A stretch of 64,000 nucleotides of DNA from Thermaerobacter marianensis DSM 12885. Its GTDB lineage: Bacteria; Bacillota; Sulfobacillia; Thermaerobacterales; Thermaerobacteraceae. The translations under genes and the position numbers were made by a program. Positions 25,635 through 34,988 of the stretch are shown here, one piece after another (position 1 is the stretch's first letter; every line of letters begins with the position of its first letter). The DNA lies in the NCBI RefSeq assembly GCF_000184705.1, contig NC_014831.1, forward strand, positions 2,294,001 to 2,358,000. The letters are read 5' to 3'. The notes beneath the pieces are model-generated. The model saw only the letters and a list, made by a program, of their open reading frames with translations, had not been told where the DNA came from and made no database searches.

Positions 25635-26522
25635 ATGGACCCCACCGCGACCACCGCGGCGACCCCGACCGCCGCCACCCCCGGCGGCATCGAGCTGGAG
25701 CACGTGGGGAAGAGCTTCGATGGAGGGAATACGTGGGTCGTCCGGGACCTCACCTGGCGGGTGGAACCCGGCCGCATCACCGGGCTTCTCGGCCCTAACG
25801 GCGCGGGCAAGACCACCACCCTGCGCATGATCGCCGGCATCCTGCCTCCCGACCGGGGCACGATCCGGGTCGGCGGCGTCGACGTCACCCGCCAGCCCCT
25901 GGACGCCAAACGCCGCATCGGTCTGGTCCCCGACGCGCCGGCCCTCTACGACCGCATGACGGGGGCCGAGTTCCTCCGCTTTCTGGCCGACGTGTACGGG
26001 GTGCCCACCGCCCACCGCACCCGGCGGATGGAAGAACTAGGCCGCCGGCTGGGCATCGGCGATTGGGTCCACAGCCCCATCGCCCGATACTCCCTCGGCC
26101 TGCGCCAGCGGCTGCTGCTGGTGGGTTCGTTGCTCCACGACCCCCCGGTGTGGATCCTGGACGAGCCCATCGTGGGCCTGGATCCCGAGGCCGCCCGGGC
26201 CCTCAAGGATCTGATGGTCGAGCGCAGCCGCCGGGGCGGCACCGTGCTGATGACGACCCACCTGCTGGAGGTGGCCGAGCGGCTCTGCGACGTCGTGGCC
26301 ATCATGCACCGGGGCCGGCTCATCGCGGAGGGGTCGCCGGCGGACCTGCGGCGCCGGTTCGTCCGGGAAGGAGGGGAGGAACCGGCCGCCCGCCCGGCGG
26401 CGGCCGGCCTGCCGGCGGACGCCGGCCTGGAGGACGTGTTCCTGTTGCTGACCCGGGAGCCGGCACCCGGCGGGACGGACGAGCCCGGGCCCGGGCGACA
26501 CGCTCCGGGAGGGAGCCGGTGA
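25635..26522 (+). CDS. ABC transporter ATP-binding protein
   Basis: ATG 25635 lies seven bases after AAGGGGGG and gives 295 residues. Walker A is GPNGAGKTT. Q-loop region: RIGLVPDAPALYDRMTG. The signature is divergent (YSLGLRQRLLL), Walker B reads VWILDEPIVGLD, and the switch is MTTHLLEV. This is an NatA/CcmA-like ATPase of export-type transporters. The last 60 residues are Gly/Pro-rich. Its stop overlaps the permease start. Confidence 0.93.
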   Translation: MDPTATTAATPTAATPGGIELEHVGKSFDGGNTWVVRDLTWRVEPGRITGLLGPNGAGKTTTLRMIAGILPPDRGTIRVGGVDVTRQPLDAKRRIGLVPDAPALYDRMTGAEFLRFLADVYGVPTAHRTRRMEELGRRLGIGDWVHSPIARYSLGLRQRLLLVGSLLHDPPVWILDEPIVGLDPEAARALKDLMVERSRRGGTVLMTTHLLEVAERLCDVVAIMHRGRLIAEGSPADLRRRFVREGGEEPAARPAAAGLPADAGLEDVFLLLTREPAPGGTDEPGPGRHAPGGSR

Positions 26523-28270
26523 TGGGCGGCTGGTGGGGGCAGGCGGTTTGGACCCGCGGCGCCGCCCGCCAGCTGTGGGCGCTGCTGTCGGTCCAGTTCC
26601 GGCAGACCTACACCCCGGTGCCCGACCGGACGGGCGTGTGGAAGCTCAACCTGGTGCTCGGAGGCGCGGGCATGGCGTGGGTCAGCTGGATCACCAGCCG
26701 GACCCTGTACGACCGCCTGGTCGCCACTGGCCACGCCGAACTCTGGCTGCCGCTGGTCCTCCTCGGCCTGTCCCTCGTGTCCCTGGCCGCCGCCCTGTCG
26801 GGACTGGGCAGCGCGTTCTTCCACTTGCGCGACCTTCCCCTGCTGGCGGCGCTGCCGGTGCCGCCGGGCATCCTGGCTGCGGCCAAGCTGCTGGTCGCCC
26901 TGGTGGGAGAGTGGATCGCCTTGATCCCCCTGGCCCCGGCCCTCCTGCCCGGGGCGCTGGCGCAACACGCCGGTCCCGGATTCTGGCTGCGGGCTGTGCC
27001 AGTCCTGCTGGTGCTCCCGCTGCCCTGCCTCGCCGTGGCCGCGGTGGTGATCCTCCTCATCGCCCGGCTGGTGGCCGGTCACCGGCAACAGGACGCGGTG
27101 GTGGTGGCGGCGAGCCTGGCGGGCGTGCTGACCCTGTCGATCCTGGTGCCGTTTTTTCTACTGGGGCCCGTGCCGGGATTTGTCCCGGGTCCCCCGGTTC
27201 CGCAGGGTCCCCAGGGCCCCGATCCCGCCACCCAAGCCTACTGGGACGCCGTGGCGTCGCGGGTCGAACGCATCCTGACCCACGGTCTGCCGCACCTTCT
27301 CTGGGCGGCCGGCTTCATGCTGCCAGGAAGTGCGGCCCAGGCCGCCGGCAGCTTCGCCGGGCTGGTCGCCGTCGCCCTGGGAGCGGCCGCGGTGGCCTGC
27401 CTGGTGGCGGCGGCGGTGTTGCCGCGGACGCTGGCCGGCGCCCTCACGATGCCGTGGACCGCCGGCGCCACCCGGCGAGGGCCCTGGCCGGCCGCCGGGC
27501 GAGGGCCCTGGCGGGCCCTGCCGGGCGCCCGCCGGAGCCCCTTCCGCGCCCTGGTCGCCCGCGAGCTCAGCACCTGGCGGTCACCCCAGGAAGGTCTCGC
27601 GGTCCTGTTCATCGCCGTGTTCTATACCTGGCTCTTCGGCCGGCTCCTGGGCGGCCCCTCCCTGCAGGACCTGGCGGGTCCGGCTCCGCCTCCGGCCCCC
27701 GTGACCCCGGGGGTCGCCTGGAACGTACTCTCGACGACGGCCCTGTCCACCGCCCTGGCCCTCTCCGTCGTGGTGCCGCGGGCAGCCGTGAGCGCCGAGG
27801 GCCGCCGGTTCTGGCTCTCCCTGGCCATCCCCGTGGAACCCTGGCTGCAGCTGGCCGCCAAGCTGGCTGTCCAGACGGCCATGGCGCTGGTGGTGGCCGG
27901 GCCCACAGCCGTGGTCCGAGGCCTGAATGCCGGCCTGGCTCCGCCGGCCTGGGCGTGCCTGGCCGTCACCGTTTCCGGCACGCTCGCCCTGCTCAACGCC
28001 GCCTCCCTGCTGCTCGACGCCGGCCAGCCCGACCTCCGCGGCGCCAGGGAGGAACAGGCGCCGCGCCGCTTCGGCATCGTGTTGCTGCTGGTCTGGGGAG
28101 GTTGGATGCTCGGGCTGGTGCTCGTCACGCTGGCCCTGCAGGCCACGGGCAGCGGCCCCTTGACGCTGGCCGGCCTGGGAGCGTGCGTGGTGGCCGGTGT
28201 GGGGCTGGCCCTATGGGTGCTGCGGAACGAGGCTGGGCGCTCCTACCGGCGCATCGTGCCGCCGGCGTAG
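26522..28270 (+). CDS. Large ABC exporter permease
   Basis: ATG 26522 overlaps the ATPase stop (GTGATG) behind GGGAGGGAG and gives 582 residues. About twelve hydrophobic segments are visible, for example WLPLVLLGLSLVSLAAALSG, AVVILLIARLVAG, and VVAGVGLALWVL near the end. Motifs such as LRDLPLLAALPVPPGILAAAK and LWGGWMLGLVLV are seen in bacterial ABC-2-like multi-helix permeases. It shares its mRNA with the upstream ATPase. The transported compound cannot be inferred. Confidence 0.85.
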   Translation: MGGWWGQAVWTRGAARQLWALLSVQFRQTYTPVPDRTGVWKLNLVLGGAGMAWVSWITSRTLYDRLVATGHAELWLPLVLLGLSLVSLAAALSGLGSAFFHLRDLPLLAALPVPPGILAAAKLLVALVGEWIALIPLAPALLPGALAQHAGPGFWLRAVPVLLVLPLPCLAVAAVVILLIARLVAGHRQQDAVVVAASLAGVLTLSILVPFFLLGPVPGFVPGPPVPQGPQGPDPATQAYWDAVASRVERILTHGLPHLLWAAGFMLPGSAAQAAGSFAGLVAVALGAAAVACLVAAAVLPRTLAGALTMPWTAGATRRGPWPAAGRGPWRALPGARRSPFRALVARELSTWRSPQEGLAVLFIAVFYTWLFGRLLGGPSLQDLAGPAPPPAPVTPGVAWNVLSTTALSTALALSVVVPRAAVSAEGRRFWLSLAIPVEPWLQLAAKLAVQTAMALVVAGPTAVVRGLNAGLAPPAWACLAVTVSGTLALLNAASLLLDAGQPDLRGAREEQAPRRFGIVLLLVWGGWMLGLVLVTLALQATGSGPLTLAGLGACVVAGVGLALWVLRNEAGRSYRRIVPPA

Positions 28271-28358
28271 ACGGGCCACAACAGGCTAGGGCGGCCGGTG
28301 AGCGCTCGTCCCCCGTCGCCGCTCACCACCCCGCCATCCGCCGGTCACCCATTCGCCG

Positions 28359-28387
28359 TTGCCACCGGCGCCCAAATGTGCTGAAAT
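28359..28387 (+). promoter_or_regulatory. Likely pckA promoter
   Basis: TTGCCA (28359-28364) and TGAAAT (28382-28387) are spaced by 17 bases, matching five and four of six consensus positions. Transcription would begin near 28394, over 200 bases before the pckA start. Confidence 0.5.
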
Positions 28388-28393
28388 GGAACC

Positions 28394-28607
28394 TGCAACG
28401 CAGCCGGCACAGCGCAGGCAATCTTGCTTTTCCGCCTCGGCCGCCTATCGCCGTCCAGAGGCGGTCGGGGCGGGCTTACACCCGTGCGCCGAGGCCGGCA
28501 TAAGGCCGTCAAGGGGCAACGCCGCGCCGCCGGGAGCCCGGGCCGCTTCGGTCCGAAGGCGCCTGCAGGGCCGCGACGCCCGGCCGCATTGGGGGTAAGA
28601 ACCCGCC
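28394..28607 (+). other. Long GC-rich leader of pckA
   Basis: About 214 bases precede pckA with no supported gene. CCGCCTC (28432-28438) can pair with GAGGCGG (28458-28464), and several further GC-rich stems are possible before the ribosome site GGGGGTAAG (28592-28600). I recognise no known riboswitch core. A regulatory leader is possible. Confidence 0.35.
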
Positions 28608-30203
28608 ATGGACGCGCGCTTCCGGGACGACTACGAACCCGCACCCCACGTCAGCCGCAAGGTGGCGCCGGTGGTGCACCGCAACCTGCCCGCCGCCCAG
28701 CTGGTGGAACTGGCCCTGGCCCGGGGCGAGGGTCAGCTCAGCGACACGGGCGCCCTGGTGGTCACCACGGGCAAGTACACGGGCCGGTCGCCCAGGGACA
28801 AGTTCATCGTCGACGAGCCGTCCGTGCACCCGCACATCGGTTGGGGTTCGGTGAACCAGCCCTTCCCGCGGGACCGGTTCGACCGGCTCTACGAGCGGGT
28901 CCAGCAGTACCTGCGCCAGCGCAACCACTTCATCTTCGACGGGTTCGCCGGCGCCGACCCCGCCTACCGGCTGCGGGTGCGGGTGGTGACGGAGTACGCC
29001 TGGCACAGCCTCTTCGCCCGGCAGCTGTTCCTCCGCCCCGAACCCGAAGAGCTGCGCGGTTTCGAGCCGGACTTCACCGTGCTCTACGCGCCCACCTTCC
29101 ACGCCGACCCGCGCACCGACGGGACGCGCTCGGAGACCTTCATCCTGGTCAGCTTCGAGCGCCGGGTCGTCCTGATCGGGGGCACCGAGTACGCCGGTGA
29201 GATCAAGAAGTCGATCTTCAGCGTGCTCAACTACCTCCTGCCCGAGCGGGGCGTGCTGCCCATGCACTGCTCGGCCAACGTGGGGCCCGACGGCGACGTG
29301 GCCCTGTTCTTCGGCCTGTCGGGGACGGGCAAGACCACGCTGTCGGCCGACCCGGAGCGGCGCCTGATCGGCGACGACGAGCACGGCTGGTCGGAGCGGG
29401 GGATCTTCAACTTCGAGGGCGGATGCTATGCCAAGTGCATCAACCTGTCGCGGGAATACGAGCCCCAGATCTGGAACGCCATCCGCTTCGGCGCGGTGCT
29501 AGAGAACGTGATCCTGGACCCCGCCACCCGCCGCCCCCTGTACGACCGGGCGGATCTGACCGAGAACACGCGGGCCGCCTATCCGGTCGAGTTCATCGAC
29601 GGCGCGGTGATCCCGGGCGTGGCGGGCCACGCGCGGACCGTGTTCTTCCTCAGCGCCGACGCCTTCGGCGTGCTGCCGCCCATCGCCCGGCTGACGCCGG
29701 AGCAGGCCATGTACTACTTCCTGTCGGGCTACACCAGCAAGCTGGCGGGCACCGAGCGGGGCGTGACCTCGCCCGAAGCGACCTTCTCGACCTGCTTCGG
29801 CGAGCCGTTCCTGCCGCGGCGGCCGGTGGAGTACGCGCGGATGCTGGGCGAGAGGCTGCGGCAGCACGGGACCCGGGTGTACCTGGTCAACACGGGCTGG
29901 ACGGGCGGGCCCTACGGCGTCGGCAACCGGATGAAGCTGCCCTACACGCGGGCCATGATCCGGGCCGCACTCCGGGGGGAGCTGGACGGTGTCGAGCACC
30001 GGACCGACCCGGTCTTTGGGCTCGCCGTGCCGGTGGCCTGCCCGGGCGTGCCGTCCGAGGTGCTGGATCCGCGGTCCACATGGGCCGACCCCGAGGCCTA
30101 CGACCGGCAGGCCCGGGAGCTGGCCGCCCGCTTCGTGGAGAATTTCCGCCGCTTCGAGGGCGTCTCGGAGGAGATCCGGGCCGCGGGGCCGCGGGTGGGG
30201 TAG
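28608..30203 (+). CDS. pckA: Phosphoenolpyruvate carboxykinase (ATP)
   Basis: The protein has 531 residues, as is usual for the ATP-dependent enzyme (EC 4.1.1.49), which converts oxaloacetate and ATP to phosphoenolpyruvate, CO2 and ADP at the entry to gluconeogenesis. Visible marks: [16 protein letters not shown], the [13 protein letters not shown] lysine segment, PMHCSANVG, the P-loop [11 protein letters not shown] (near residue 230), the metal/kinase-2 motif LIGDDEHGW, and [12 protein letters not shown]-like [16 protein letters not shown] 28608 follows GGGGGTAAG. It appears to be transcribed alone from its own promoter, with a strong hairpin 117 bases downstream. Confidence 0.98.
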   Translation: MDARFRDDYEPAPHVSRKVAPVVHRNLPAAQLVELALARGEGQLSDTGALVVTTGKYTGRSPRDKFIVDEPSVHPHIGWGSVNQPFPRDRFDRLYERVQQYLRQRNHFIFDGFAGADPAYRLRVRVVTEYAWHSLFARQLFLRPEPEELRGFEPDFTVLYAPTFHADPRTDGTRSETFILVSFERRVVLIGGTEYAGEIKKSIFSVLNYLLPERGVLPMHCSANVGPDGDVALFFGLSGTGKTTLSADPERRLIGDDEHGWSERGIFNFEGGCYAKCINLSREYEPQIWNAIRFGAVLENVILDPATRRPLYDRADLTENTRAAYPVEFIDGAVIPGVAGHARTVFFLSADAFGVLPPIARLTPEQAMYYFLSGYTSKLAGTERGVTSPEATFSTCFGEPFLPRRPVEYARMLGERLRQHGTRVYLVNTGWTGGPYGVGNRMKLPYTRAMIRAALRGELDGVEHRTDPVFGLAVPVACPGVPSEVLDPRSTWADPEAYDRQARELAARFVENFRRFEGVSEEIRAAGPRVG

Positions 30204-30319
30204 TCACGCGCCCCCGTCGGGAGCGCATGCCCAAAACGTGTAGGCAAAGGAGACCCGAAGCCAAAAACAACAAGACGTGCAGGCAGAAGGGATACGACGA
30301 ACCAGATCCACTGATGGCT

Positions 30320-30355
30320 CACGGGGCCCGGACGGTCGATCGGCCGGGCCCCGTG
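30320..30355 (+). terminator. Strong hairpin after pckA
   Basis: CACGGGGCCCGG (30320-30331) pairs perfectly with CCGGGCCCCGTG (30344-30355), twelve pairs around a 12-base loop. A T-tract is missing, but the stem is the strongest structure after pckA and probably ends or protects its mRNA. Confidence 0.6.
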
Positions 30356-31104
30356 GCGCTCTTCAAAGCGCGCGTCCTACCGGCACCCCGACGAGCACCG
30401 CGAACGGACGCAGGCGCTCCTCGGGAGCCGACGAGCCCCCCTCGGTGCGGCGGAAGCGGCCGTAGAGGCCGCGCCGACCGCAGACCCGATCAACGCCGAA
30501 CGATCCCGGGCCACCGAGGCGACAAGCTACCGCCCACCGACGTTCCGCTTGGCAATGTCGCCAGCCAGGGGACCCGTGGCCAATGCTTTCAGAGTCTGCC
30601 GGTCGCTACAGTACTCTGCCTCGACAAACTGGACCGCCACCGAACGAACCGCCCGGTCTCTCCACAAGTGCGGTTGCATCAGGAAGGGGACAAATTTTCC
30701 ACGGCCGATGTTCTATTCAAACCGCGGAAGATGCTTGGGGGCCGTGGTCGATGGAACCTTGGGGCGAGGGTCGGCGTGTACGAGGGGATGAGTGTCCCTG
30801 GGGATCCGCCTACGGACACGCTCTGCACCCGGGCATCATCCGTATGATCGAGATTTCCAAACACGGTCTGTCCATGGAGCCGGCATTCTCGGACGACAAA
30901 ACGGCCACCCGACGACGCATACGGACGTCCCCGCCCGATTGCCTGCGCTCAGCGTTCACCGGCCGCAGCCACTCCAGTTAGAACCAGTCAGGCAAGCCCA
31001 AGGGCAGGGCGTCTCGGGCGACATCCTCTCCGACCGTTTCCCAGCAATCCGCTGGTACGGGCCCGTCCACGCGGTACCGGCCGACGCCCCGCCCCGATCC
31101 CCGC
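30356..31104. other. 750 bases without a supportable gene
   Basis: Short frames in several phases lack ribosome sites and recognisable motifs. From about 30530 onward the base composition falls below that of the neighbours, which suits decayed or acquired DNA. No tRNA, CRISPR or insertion-sequence end is visible. Confidence 0.5.
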
Positions 31105-31467
31105 TCATCCCGAACTCTCAATGCGCTTTTGGATCCACGCATCAATGGCTTCCCGACGCTGAGCCGCCGTTCGATATACCACCAATCCTTCGCGTTCTGC
31201 GACCGCGGCAATGACCGCAACCTGCACGACGCCGGTCTCGGCAACCTTCCATACGATGCGAATCCTCTTACGGTCCACGTACACACTCCGAAAACCTGCC
31301 AAGTTTAGGCCAGCAAGATGCCCCAGCGGCTTTCCCACCTGATCCGGCGCCCGCGCGATCTTCACAATGGCCCGGAGGACAAGGACTCTTTGCGACCGGT
31401 CCAATCGACCCAAGTCCGCCCTGGCGTCGGGGAAAAACCACACGTTTGGTGGTAGGACTTCACTCAT
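31105..31467 (-). CDS. RelE/ParE-type toxin
   Basis: The protein has 120 residues. The RelE/ParE fold is visible as an N-terminal helix (FFPDARADLGRLDRSQR), KPLGHLAGLNLAGFRSVYV, the central strands RKRIRIVWKV and VVQVAVIAAVAEREG, and an end with VYRTAAQRR. Proteins of this fold cut mRNA at the ribosome or poison gyrase; which one applies is not clear here. It overlaps the end of the upstream antitoxin gene by eight bases, which supports a co-translated toxin-antitoxin pair. Confidence 0.8.
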   Translation of the reverse strand: MSEVLPPNVWFFPDARADLGRLDRSQRVLVLRAIVKIARAPDQVGKPLGHLAGLNLAGFRSVYVDRKRIRIVWKVAETGVVQVAVIAAVAEREGLVVYRTAAQRREAIDAWIQKRIESSG

Positions 31468-31822
31468 CGTCCATCTCCACGTCCCCGACCAGCTCGTCCG
31501 GGGTGATCCCGAACTCCTTCATCACGTCAGCCAACGGGATCAGCTGCTCCCCGGAGACTGCCGCGTGGAGCACCCGTGCCAGAACTTCCAGCTCCAGCTC
31601 GAGTTCAGCCGCCCTTTCGGCCTTCTGCCACAAAGCCTCGAACTGCTCGTAGGGTAGAATCGTGGTCCGGGGATCGGATCCGGAAAACACTAGGATATAA
31701 GGAAACTCGCGAAGCTTGGGTTCCACGCGAGACCGCCAGTTGCGCACCACGTCGCTGGCCGACACGATCTGGTCTCTTGTAAACGGCGGCTTGGAAGCCA
31801 TGGTGGCCGTGCCCCCTGCCAT
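31460..31822 (-). CDS. Phd/YefM-like antitoxin
   Basis: ATG 31822 follows AAAGGAGG with six bases of spacing and gives 120 residues. The N-terminus (IVSASDVVRNWRSRVEP) matches the Phd/YefM DNA-binding arm, and FSGSDPRTTILPYEQFEAL fits its dimer region. The acidic C-terminal helix (LELELEVLARVL) would wrap and neutralise the toxin. Antitoxin-first order and gene overlap are usual for type II systems. The protein probably binds the repeats just upstream to repress the operon. Confidence 0.75.
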   Translation of the reverse strand: MAGGTATMASKPPFTRDQIVSASDVVRNWRSRVEPKLREFPYILVFSGSDPRTTILPYEQFEALWQKAERAAELELELEVLARVLHAAVSGEQLIPLADVMKEFGITPDELVGDVEMDDE

Positions 31823-31869
31823 GTTCAACCTCCTTTCAGCGTATGCGCCGATTCGGCATTCCATTCGTA

Positions 31870-31913
31870 TTTATTTTCGCGTTTATTTTCGCGCACTTGC
31901 TCGATTCGCGCAA
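31870..31913 (-). promoter_or_regulatory. Toxin-antitoxin promoter and tandem operator
   Basis: On the + strand, TTTATTTTCGCG occurs twice head to tail (31870-31881, 31882-31893). On the - strand, a promoter TTGCGC (31913-31908), 17 bases, GAAAAT (31890-31885) places its -10 box inside these repeats. A protein bound to the repeats would block the promoter, as expected for antitoxin autoregulation. Confidence 0.55.
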
Positions 31914-31997
31914 TACCTTCCCGTAGCTCATGGCCCAGATGCGGCCTCGAGGCAGCCAACCGACGACCCGACGCTCGGCCAGTTTAAGGAGGCCCCT

Positions 31998-32918
31998 TCA
32001 AGTTGCCGCCGGCCCGTTCCCTGGATTCGATTCCAAACCCGCCCACCGCTCGATCTCGCGTAGGATGGCGCTGAAGTCGAGATGCCCTAACCCGCCGGCC
32101 GTGGCGGCGGCGTAGGTCTGGGCCACCTGGGCGGTGGCAGGCATGGGCACGTGCGCCTCGTGAGCCGCCGCCAAGGCCAAGCCGAGGTCCTTGTGCATCA
32201 GGGCCAGCTGGAACTGGGGCGGGAACTCCCCGCTGCGCCACGCGGGCAACTTCATCTTGATCAGCGGCGCCGCGGCGGGCCCGGCTTCCAGCAGGTCAAG
32301 GAACGCCTCCCGGTCGACCCCCAGGCGCTCGGCCAGGACCAGACCCTCCGCCGCCACCTGCAGCAGCCCCGCCAGCACGAGGTTGACCGCGATCTTGGCC
32401 GCCTGGCCCTGGCCCGCCTCGCCGAAGTAGATGGTCTTGCGACCCAAGGCCGTGAAAAGGGGTTCGAGCTCGCGCACCACCGTCGGTTCTCCGCCGGCCA
32501 GGATCACCAGCTGCGCCTCTTCCGCCGCCCCCAGGCTGCCGCTGACCGGCGCATCGACGAAGGGGATGCCCCGTTCCCGGGCTTCGGCGGCGAACTCCCG
32601 GGCGGCCTGCGGCCCGATGGTGCTCATGTCGACCCAGACGAACCGGCGCCCGGCTCCCGCTGCGGCCAGCAGGCCCTGCGAGCCCCGCGCCACCGCAGCC
32701 ACCGCCGCCGGATCGGCGACCATGGTCACCACCACGTCGGACCCGGCCGCCACCTCGACCGGCGAGGCCTTCACCACGGCCCCGGACCGGCCGAGCTCTT
32801 CCGCACGGGCCGGCGTCCGGTTCCACACGGCCACCTCGAAACCCGCCTTGATCAGGTTGCGCGCCATGCGACTCCCCATGGCGCCAAGGCCGATCCACCC
32901 CACGCGGCGCAAAGGCAT
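31998..32918 (-). CDS. 3-hydroxyisobutyrate dehydrogenase-like oxidoreductase
   Basis: The protein has 306 residues from ATG 32918, behind AAGGAGGGCGG. This beta-hydroxyacid dehydrogenase family oxidises a 3-hydroxy acid with NAD(P). The Rossmann motif is GWIGLGAMGSRMA; WNRTPARAEEL follows the second strand. The substrate motif FVDAPVSGSLGAA is present, and the catalytic lysine lies in GQGQAAKIAVNLVLAG (near residue 170). A C-terminal helical domain includes LMHKDLGLAL. Close relatives include tartronate semialdehyde and glyoxylate/succinic semialdehyde reductases; the substrate cannot be fixed. Confidence 0.9.
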   Translation of the reverse strand: MPLRRVGWIGLGAMGSRMARNLIKAGFEVAVWNRTPARAEELGRSGAVVKASPVEVAAGSDVVVTMVADPAAVAAVARGSQGLLAAAGAGRRFVWVDMSTIGPQAAREFAAEARERGIPFVDAPVSGSLGAAEEAQLVILAGGEPTVVRELEPLFTALGRKTIYFGEAGQGQAAKIAVNLVLAGLLQVAAEGLVLAERLGVDREAFLDLLEAGPAAAPLIKMKLPAWRSGEFPPQFQLALMHKDLGLALAAAHEAHVPMPATAQVAQTYAAATAGGLGHLDFSAILREIERWAGLESNPGNGPAAT

Positions 32919-33052
32919 GAGCCCGCCCTCCTTCGCCGACGTCTTGCTGATGTGAAGACCGGGCGTCCTGCCCGCAGGACTTCGGTTGCATCGGGCTTGG
33001 CCGCCGGTTCCACCCTACCCGACGGCGCACCGCCCTCACGGCCCGCCCGGGC

Positions 33053-33376
33053 TCACCCTACCCGAGAGTGCCTCGCCCGTACGGCCCAGCGGTACGCCAG
33101 CAGGGCCAGGGCGAACTCGAGCACCAGCTCCTGCACACCCGCCATGGCCGGGACCACCGTCACCAGGCCCAGAGAGACGGCCACCCACATGACCGCCAGC
33201 ACGGCCAGCAGCCGGCTGCCGGCCGCTCGCCCGGACTCCCGGGCGGCCACGGCCGCCACCGCCGCCCAGCCCCACCGGCGGGCGGTCGCCGGCGCCATAC
33301 GGTGGCTCAGGGCGAACACGCTGACGGCAAAGACCATCGTCCCGGCTCCGAACCACGCGCCCCACAAAGCGGTCAC
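33053..33376 (-). CDS. Small multi-pass membrane protein
   Basis: The frame has 107 residues from GTG 33376 with GAGG five bases upstream. Three or four hydrophobic segments are visible: GAWFGAGTMVFAVSVFAL, WAAVAAVAARE, LLAVLAVMWVAVSLGLVTVV and LVLEFALALLAYRWAV. I recognise no family. It runs in the same direction as the dehydrogenase but lies 134 bases upstream of it. Confidence 0.5.
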   Translation of the reverse strand: MTALWGAWFGAGTMVFAVSVFALSHRMAPATARRWGWAAVAAVAARESGRAAGSRLLAVLAVMWVAVSLGLVTVVPAMAGVQELVLEFALALLAYRWAVRARHSRVG

Positions 33377-33587
33377 CGACCCTCACCACGGGCTCCGCAC
33401 GGCACCGTGCCGGTTCGACCGGGCGCGGGCCGCCGCCGGAGGGTTTCGCGTGGCGTGACGGCAACACCTACCGGCACCCCGCCTCGTTTTCGAATTTCCC
33501 TCGTCCTTCCTTGTCTGGCGGGCCACTCCACCGGCCGATGGGCCTTCGCCGGTGGTAACATCATACTGATACGGGAGGTTCGGAGCC

Positions 33588-33883
33588 GTGGTCCGCAAGC
33601 TGCGGGTGACCGGCGAGTTCGTCCGCGTCGACGAGCGGCTCTGCCGCCTTCCGGGCGTCTTCGCCCGGTTCGACGGCCTGGTGGCCGCGTTCCTCCACGG
33701 TAGTTACGGTACCCCGCACCAGACGCCCCTGAGCGACGTGGACCTGGCCGTGGTCTACCGGCCGGAGCGGCTTCCGGACCTGCGGGAACTGGTCCCGGCT
33801 TGGCGGGGAAGCATTATCCGACCCCGTTTCCCTACGCGCGCAATGCGAAGTTCATCCTCTTCGTGCACGCGTGGCGCCCCTAG
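33588..33883 (+). pseudogene. Nucleotidyltransferase (MNT-type) gene fragment
   Basis: GTG 33588 behind GGGAGG opens a frame with the polymerase-beta/MNT motif FLHGSYGTPHQTPLSDVDLAVVY (GS-x-G...SDxDL). After RELVPAW the frame becomes basic and Ser-rich. A different frame then gives a more natural end (PYARNAKFILFVHAWRP) and stops at TAG 33881. A frameshift near 33800 and loss of the rest are the simplest reading. The original frame runs on by chance into rsgA, making an apparent fusion that I reject. Confidence 0.6.
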
Positions 33884-33941
33884 AAAGACCTCCGGACCGG
33901 GCGTTGGGGCAAGGCGGAGGCAGGGGAAGGAGGATAGGCCG

Positions 33942-34982
33942 TTGCGGAGAGCGCGGGAGAACTGGTTCGACCGGAAGTGGAAGAACCGCCGGGCGCTGAG
34001 AGCGAGGGAAAGGCGCTCAGCGAAGTACCGAGCGCGCCTGGAACAAGAGCAGGGGGGGCACGCCGGACCAGGTGGGGATGATGCGCCGCTGGCGGTTTCA
34101 GGTAATGCGTCGACAGGCGTCGTTTGCGAGGTGCGCAGCGACACCTGTGTTGTGATAGCGGGTGAGCGGTGCTACGAGAGCCTGACCCGCGTGCCGGTCG
34201 TGGTCGGCGACCGGGTCCGGTTTGCTGCCGAGGGGAACTATGCCGTCATACTCGAGGTGCTACCCCGCAAGAGCAAACTGGTCCGGATGCGGGGGGATGC
34301 CACACGCCGCTCGGCCTTCAGCAAGGAGGAACACGTCCTGGCTGCCAACGTGGACGTGGCCGTGATCGTGGCTTCGGCTGCCGCGCCGCCATTTCATCCG
34401 CGGCTGATCGACCGGTATCTGATCATGTGCCAGTATGGTGGCATCCGCCCCATCATCTGCGTTAACAAGATCGATCTGGTGACTACCCGTCCGGATTTGA
34501 GCCTGTACACCGACATGGACATCCCCGTGGTCTACGTATCGGCGCTCACCGGGGCTGGCATGGAGAGGCTGAAGGAACACCTGCGCGGCAGGTGTTCGGT
34601 GCTCACGGGAAAGAGCGGTGTCGGCAAGTCCAGCATCTTCAATGCCTTGCTTCGTGAAACCATCCAACGCGTCGGCGAGCTGACCCGCACCGGCCGGGGC
34701 AGGCACACGACCACCAGTTCGTTGATGTACCGGCTGGATCACGACACCTTTATCATCGATACACCGGGGATTCGCTCGCTGGGGCTATGGGACATCGACC
34801 CGGATTCGTTGCGGCTCTATTTCCCTGACTTTTTGCCTTTCGCCACGGCGTGCAGGTACAGGGACTGCAGTCACACCCATGAGCCGGACTGCGCGGTTAA
34901 GGAGGCCGTTAGCCGTGGCGGGGTGGCACCGGGACGTTACGAAAGCTACCGTCGCCTGATGAACGAGCTGGTAGGAAAGTAA
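33942..34982 (+). CDS. rsgA: Ribosome biogenesis GTPase RsgA
   Basis: TTG 33942 lies eight bases after AAGGAGG and gives 346 residues. RsgA is a circularly permuted GTPase that checks maturation of the 30S subunit. A basic helical N-terminus (NWFDRKWKNRRALRARE) precedes an OB-fold. The GTPase motifs run in permuted order: NKID (residue ~175), SALTGAG, GKSGVGKSS (~222), a switch region with GRHTTTSS, and DTPG (~272). The zinc site follows in ACRYRDCSHTHEPDC. It sits between two broken nucleotidyltransferase genes in a lower-GC area, so it may be an acquired extra copy. Confidence 0.93.
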   Translation: MRRARENWFDRKWKNRRALRARERRSAKYRARLEQEQGGHAGPGGDDAPLAVSGNASTGVVCEVRSDTCVVIAGERCYESLTRVPVVVGDRVRFAAEGNYAVILEVLPRKSKLVRMRGDATRRSAFSKEEHVLAANVDVAVIVASAAAPPFHPRLIDRYLIMCQYGGIRPIICVNKIDLVTTRPDLSLYTDMDIPVVYVSALTGAGMERLKEHLRGRCSVLTGKSGVGKSSIFNALLRETIQRVGELTRTGRGRHTTTSSLMYRLDHDTFIIDTPGIRSLGLWDIDPDSLRLYFPDFLPFATACRYRDCSHTHEPDCAVKEAVSRGGVAPGRYESYRRLMNELVGK

Positions 34983-34988
34983 CTTGCG

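Noticed and set aside
23708-25918. 736-residue version of the RNA methyltransferase
   Set aside because: The first ~240 residues match nothing, and GGGAGG eight bases before GTG 25201 marks the true start.
28394-28607. Known riboswitch in the pckA leader
   Set aside because: I looked for recognisable conserved cores and found none; only generic GC-rich stems.
33588-34982. One 464-residue fusion of a nucleotidyltransferase and RsgA
   Set aside because: A near-ideal ribosome site precedes TTG 33942, and the linking region is Ser/Arg-rich and frameshifted relative to a better nucleotidyltransferase end. The fusion is a chance open frame.
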